A DNA stretch of 54,500 nt from Mesostigma viride. Its lineage: Eukaryota; Streptophyta; Mesostigmatophyceae; Mesostigmatales; Mesostigmataceae. Where the stretch lies: positions 9,268,113 through 9,322,612 of the forward strand of contig RPFO01000080.1 in NCBI GenBank assembly GCA_009746045.1, written 5' to 3'. The position numbers were made by a program, and so were the translations under genes. Position 1 is the stretch's first letter. Each line of letters begins with the position of its first letter. The notes beneath the pieces are model-generated. The model did not search any database, had not been told where the DNA came from, and saw nothing but the letters and a program-made list of their open reading frames with translations. Of this stretch, positions 51,656 to 54,500 are shown piece after piece.

Positions 51656-53752
51656 GGTGGCGTAAACAAAATAGCGACGCCTTCTTAGAATAAATGCCAA
51701 TGACGAGTACTAACTAGCGTCGGAGCAAAGCCAATTACAACGCCCGCAAATAGACTTCTGGGGTGATTTCTGGCTAATCCGTAACCGCATATCCCAGCGC
51801 GCATCAATCATGCGCGCATTTTCAGGATTACAACCCATTGAGACAAGCTTCAAATTCGCTAGCGATAAAAAACACGCATTCTCATCTAGATATAGCAATG
51901 CCAGCCACCAGGTCTACTTGAGCGGTGGAAACCGTGGTTAGAGATTCAAAAGGCATTCCTCGCAAACTTCCCGTTTCCAAACCAGCTCAAAATCATCGCA
52001 AGAGTTAATCACACGGGCAAAATAATGTTCCTACGAAGCGTCGTAGCCAGACAGGAACCGTCAAGGTGCTGCTCATTTAGAGCATTAATGGCTGATGGAA
52101 ACACGTTGTCAATTCGCCATCGTCCTCGTCCCCGGCCATCGTAACCGCGAGCGCAACACGTCTTGCACTTGCGCGACTTAAAGTGAGCTGACGCCCCGCA
52201 AGTGCGGTCTGCCCCGCCAGTTGTTGTTGTTGTTGTAGTTGTTGTTGTTGTTGCCCACGCCGCACATGGACAGCGGAGATTTGGAAACGGCCGAGGGCCA
52301 GGACACTGAACAGCATGCCATCACAAACATACAAGATACAAAGATACTCAGCGGGGACATGTACGGTTGCATCATTGGATACACCCGCGTTACTGTCGGT
52401 TCACCGGCGCGGGAATAAACTCAACTCAACTCAACTCAACACCCGCGTTGGTACAACAGCTTGGTGTGTCCTAGGGTGTCCTAGCAACTGAAACTATGTT
52501 CCGCCGAGTAGTCGAGAGCCACCCTCAGTGGGTAACCAGCTGGTCGATGCGTGGTACCTCTTAACCTAACGATATTCCTATTGGTTAATAAAAAATACCC
52601 ATTTACCCGGAAAGTAGTCGAGAGCCAGATTGTGGGAGACGACAACAAGGTACGCAGCGGAGCATGGAAGGTTGCCGCATGATAAGGGACACGGCCCGCG
52701 TTGGTACAACCGCTCACTTGGTGTGTCCGAGCAGAAGAGGTGCCGCCAAGTCTCCAAGCAGCATATTGTGGGAGACGCTGGGTCGGATGCAGAGCTGGCG
52801 CTCAGACGGAGGTCCGACTGGGCGGCGATGCGCACTACATTTCGCCACCGCGGAAACCCAATTTATGCGAGAATGTGGTTCCGTCAATACGGCGGGGGTT
52901 ACAAATTCAATTTCGAAGTTCGGCACCGTCGGATACCAGTAAAGCAACACTTGTTATCTAGAATCGCGCCATTTGGCATCAATTGGCCAGTTCTGAAAAT
53001 TTGATGAAATCTCTAGTCCTTGGTCGAAGATTTCCCTCCGATTCCGATGACGAAATTTGAGTACGAATTTCTTAGTACAGTCCACCGTTTTGTTCAGTTC
53101 AGTATATTCCCACGCCGCTTGCTGACCTGACGGAGGCCGAATTCGTACTGAACACTAGCGCAAGTGCGCTCGATACTAAAAATTGCTACTTCCGAGATGT
53201 CTGACGGAATTTCTGCTAGGTCCATGCTTTGGTACTGGACGGATGCTGATATTCACTGTGGCTCTGTCCGAACGAGGAAAATTGTCAGAAATCTACTCTC
53301 GATACGAACGTAACGAAATTTCCAAGTATCTGACGCTCGGAGACCTGCCACCGTTTTCCCCTACTTGACCGACCCACATTCCCCGCTAAAAAAGGTGTCC
53401 TAGGCGGCGAAATGTAGTGCGGCCGCGCGGACGGACGCATAGTGAGTGGCCGATCGCAACTGAGTAGGCGCCTGCGGGGCCGGGGGAGGGGCGGGGTGGG
53501 GGGGCAAGGTCCGGGAGGGTTGGGCGTATTGATGTCGCATGGCGGAGTATGTCATAGGTAGGCGGGTGAAGGGGGACGTGGTGGACCGGGTGCCGTGGTG
53601 GGCCGGGGGATCGATGAAGCCGTTGTCGAGGTGCAGTAGTCTCTTGCGCGCGCCCCAGCTCCGACGCGGCGCGACCCAGACCTATGCATGTGACACAATT
53701 AATGCTTGAGAATGCATGGCTTATTATGATGGAATTATCTGTACTCTGTGCC
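51656..53752. other. Upstream of CUL3; no gene recognised
   Basis: This should contain the CUL3 promoter and 5' UTR, but no TATA box stands out. There is a (GTT)n-like stretch at 52,220-52,253, a four-copy AACTC run at 52,417-52,440, and a duplicated CCGCGTTGGTACAAC near 52,443 and 52,697 with a duplicated AGTAGTCGAGAGCCA near 52,505 and 52,614. Open frames here look like chance. Confidence 0.4.
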
Positions 53753-53761
53753 CGCATATTT

Positions 53762-53950
53762 AATTAATTAGTTAATAAACGTGTCTGCGTCACGTGAGCA
53801 TAAGTCTTTAGTGGCAGTTGTCTCCTTGATAAGTCTTCAGTGGCAGGGGAACATGGGATGGAATGGATTAATTAATTAATTAATAGACACGTGACTGCGT
53901 CACGTGGGCATAAGCCCTCAGTGGGAGCGGAACATGGGATGGAATGGATG
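53762..53950. repeat. Dispersed repeat with an inverted CACGTGAC dyad, copies 1-2
   Basis: Two copies: TTAATTAAT-rich start, a dyad, GCATAAG(T/C)C, CAGTGG, then GGAACATGGGATGGAATGG. The second copy has a perfect 19-bp dyad at 53888-53906: CACGTGAC-TGC-GTCACGTG. In the first the left arm is degenerate. Confidence 0.9.
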
Positions 53951-54126
53951 ATGTAAGCTATCTAGGTCCCGGCTAGTTACATGGCGGTTGTGGGCACCAC
54001 GGCCCGAATCGCTATGAATGCCATACACGGTCACACGCGGAGCCCCCACAGACTTCGGGGTGGTCTCCTTCATCACTAAGTACTTGCCATCTACTATCCT
54101 TGCATACCATCTGCCTCCGGCATATT
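53918..54126 (-). other. Unassigned open segment, 69 codons
   Basis: An open minus-strand stretch with no start ATG and a TGA at 53918-53920. It reads GGRWYARIVDGKYLVMKETT, then VGAPRVTVYGIHSDSG and DLDSLHHPFHPMF. Composition looks coding and it could be a last exon or part of a mobile element. I recognise no family. Confidence 0.28.
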
Positions 54127-54388
54127 ACAGACAAACCAGGAGGCTGCCCGGGTGTGAGCCCGTCACGTCTAGATAGTGTAGCACATGTCCATGCCGAGTC
54201 TATCACGAAAAGTCCACGGGTGGCGCCCCTGCCACGCGCGGCCTGGGGCACGCCAGGTGAGGACATATCGCCCAGGGTGCGCGGGCTTGGTGCCAACTAC
54301 ATAGTCTATTTGATGTGTCTACCTGATCTGTGCCGGGCCAGGTGCCTGCATGGCTAGCTAGGCCCCTGGGCCGCCAGGCGACTGTGCC

Positions 54389-54500
54389 TAATAATTAATT
54401 AATAGAGTAGACGTGACTGCGTCACGTGAGCATAAGTCCTCAGTGGGAGGGGAACATGGGATGGAATTAATTAATTAATTAATTAATAGACACGTGACTG
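54389..54500. repeat. Dispersed repeat, copies 3-4 (last cut by window end)
   Basis: Copy 3 has a 17-bp dyad at 54411-54427 (ACGTGAC-TGC-GTCACGT), then GGAACATGGGATGGAATT. Copy 4 starts in the following TTAATTAAT run and leaves the window within GACACGTGACTG. Confidence 0.88.

Noticed and set aside
52077-53004. Overlapping ORFs upstream of CUL3
   Set aside because: Several frames of similar length on both strands with no motif; they look like chance.

Overview
The window is nuclear DNA of a eukaryote, most likely a green alga or another member of the green-plant lineage. It holds two multi-exon genes on the minus strand with GT-AG introns. The encoded proteins resemble land-plant versions in recalled family features; I could run no database search. 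No prokaryotic operon, CRISPR or tRNA signal was seen.

Layout, left to right. 1-3,958: low-order sequence with a frameshifted minus-strand pseudogene carrying a 30-bp coding minisatellite, a probable non-LTR retrotransposon ORF1 remnant on the plus strand, and unassigned coding-like fragments. 3,959-35,683: a 2-oxoglutarate/Fe(II) dioxygenase gene (prolyl-4-hydroxylase-like fold), seven exons recovered by splice phase and family motifs. Its second and third recovered exons lie about 24 kb apart, and that intron is filled by a satellite block (10,501-33,684): ten copies of a 76-bp repeat, then roughly 900 copies of a 25-bp repeat. 35,714-38,542: no gene recognised; upstream exon(s) and the promoter of the dioxygenase gene should lie here. 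38,644-51,655: a complete CUL3 (cullin-3) gene, 13 exons, 736 codons, uninterrupted frame. 51,656-54,500: no gene recognised, except a short open segment between copies of a dispersed repeat carrying an inverted CACGTGAC dyad.

The most unusual signal is one no standard feature type names. Introns of both genes contain decayed extra copies of the edges of the adjoining exons (20-80 bp, often including the splice site). Copies of an exon's 5' edge sit just upstream of it; copies of its 3' edge sit just downstream. I call them exon-edge echoes. They recur in at least 9 of 12 CUL3 introns, in most dioxygenase introns, and beyond the CUL3 stop codon, where an echo even keeps a stop codon. Some echo acceptors are in frame with the real exon. 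Many intronic tandem repeats (38 bp x9, 37 bp x15, 48 bp x3, 75 bp x3, 23 bp x4) suggest a genome prone to local tandem duplication, with echoes as relics of duplications that crossed exon borders.

CUL3 would form the scaffold of a BTB-type ubiquitin ligase. The dioxygenase would hydroxylate an unknown substrate; its 2OG domain is followed by a roughly 675-residue repeat-rich tail that includes 21 consecutive cysteines. Nothing in the sequence links the two proteins functionally.
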